NCBI GenBank assembly: GCA_900551595.1
Contig: URWR01000128.1
Location: forward strand, 1 to 5,124
Length of the DNA stretch: 5,124 nucleotides
DNA from: an uncultured Coriobacteriaceae bacterium
GTDB taxonomy: Bacteria > Actinomycetota > Coriobacteriia > Coriobacteriales > Atopobiaceae
Reading direction: 5' to 3'
In this document: in pieces, positions 5,011 through 5,124 of the stretch
How the letters are laid out: each line of letters starts with the position of its first letter
Numbering within the stretch: position 1 is the first letter of the stretch
Translations under genes and position numbers: made by a program
Notes under the pieces: generated by a model
Database searches by the model: none
What the model was told of the DNA's origin: nothing
The model's input: only the letters and a program-made list of their open reading frames with translations

Positions 5011-5124
5011 ATGACTGACTTCAACACATCACACATTCGGAACTTCTCCATCGTGGCTCACATCGACCACGGGAAGTCGACCCTGTCCGACCGGCTCATC
5101 CCGGAGACCGGCGCCCTGACCAAG
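5011..5124 (+). CDS. lepA: elongation factor 4 (LepA), N-terminal fragment (3' end outside window)
   Basis: The first 38 codons of LepA/EF4 are present, a translational GTPase related to EF-G that acts on the ribosome (proposed roles are back-translocation and support of initiation or subunit maturation). The start [22 protein letters not shown] (residues 8-28, [15 protein letters not shown]) carries the G1/P-loop AHIDHGKS at 16-23, with the leading Ala and HIDH typical of the LepA/TypA/EF-G group. The following ETGALTK fits LepA, leading to switch I beyond the window. ATG 5011 is the likely start because it gives the normal short N-terminal extension. No Shine-Dalgarno sequence is at usual distance; the nearest, AAGGA at 4988-4992, is 18 bases away. 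From codon 11 onward, 27 of 28 codons end in G or C, unlike the other genes here. The gene is divergent from rpsT. Confidence 0.96.
   Translation, partial: MTDFNTSHIRNFSIVAHIDHGKSTLSDRLIPETGALTK

Noticed and set aside
4698..5018. Plus-strand open frame of 106 codons antisense to rpsT and running into the lepA start
   Set aside because: It is the mirror of the rpsT coding sequence with no ribosome binding site or family resemblance. It cannot coexist sensibly with the clear rpsT gene and the lepA promoter region.
1..5124. Search by eye for tRNA genes, CRISPR repeats, insertion sequences, attachment sites, toxin-antitoxin pairs or defence genes
   Set aside because: Nothing of the kind was seen. 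Coding sequence fills almost the whole window, the genes are conserved housekeeping or competence genes, and no long direct or terminal inverted repeats were found.

Overview
The window reads as an ordinary stretch of bacterial chromosome. It holds the end of one gene, four complete genes and the start of a sixth: thiI (3' end) > comEA > comEC > holA, converging on rpsT, which is divergent from lepA (5' end). The order comEA-comEC-holA-rpsT-lepA is a conserved neighbourhood in Gram-positive bacteria. No comEB lies between comEA and comEC, and no spore protease gene gpr lies between rpsT and lepA. Both are present in the Bacillus version, so a non-sporulating actinobacterial lineage is favoured over Bacilli. 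With roughly balanced base composition (visual estimate), a mid-GC member of the Coriobacteriia (Atopobium/Olsenella-like) is my best guess. It is an inference from gene order and protein style and was not tested by any search.

Layout. Positions 1-312 hold the C-terminal part of the tRNA 4-thiouridine sulfurtransferase ThiI, ending without a rhodanese domain. Positions 313-464 are non-coding: a weak terminator-like hairpin, a possible promoter, a pyrimidine-rich tract and two small inverted repeats before a strong ribosome binding site. Positions 465-4562 hold a tight co-directional cluster: comEA (membrane-anchored DNA receptor), comEC (DNA-import channel with a metallo-beta-lactamase-fold domain) and holA (delta subunit of the polymerase III clamp loader). 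comEC overlaps comEA, and holA follows comEC within 2-23 bases depending on its start. Positions 4563-4637 hold an intrinsic terminator oriented for rpsT. rpsT (ribosomal protein S20) is on the minus strand and starts with GTG. The 109-base divergent gap to lepA appears to carry back-to-back promoters and four copies of a CACAA/TTGTG pentamer. lepA (elongation factor 4) begins at 5011 and runs off the window.

Function. ComEA and ComEC are the core of transformation DNA uptake at the membrane. ComEA binds incoming double-stranded DNA and ComEC passes one strand into the cytoplasm. holA is an essential replication gene that seems to share their transcript. S20 and LepA belong to the ribosome and to translation.

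I did not find an undescribed system here. The points most worth a second look are the near-total GC preference at third codon positions at the start of lepA compared with every other gene in the window, the possible leaderless start of lepA, the GTG start and hairpin-bearing leader of rpsT, and the structured leader of comEA.
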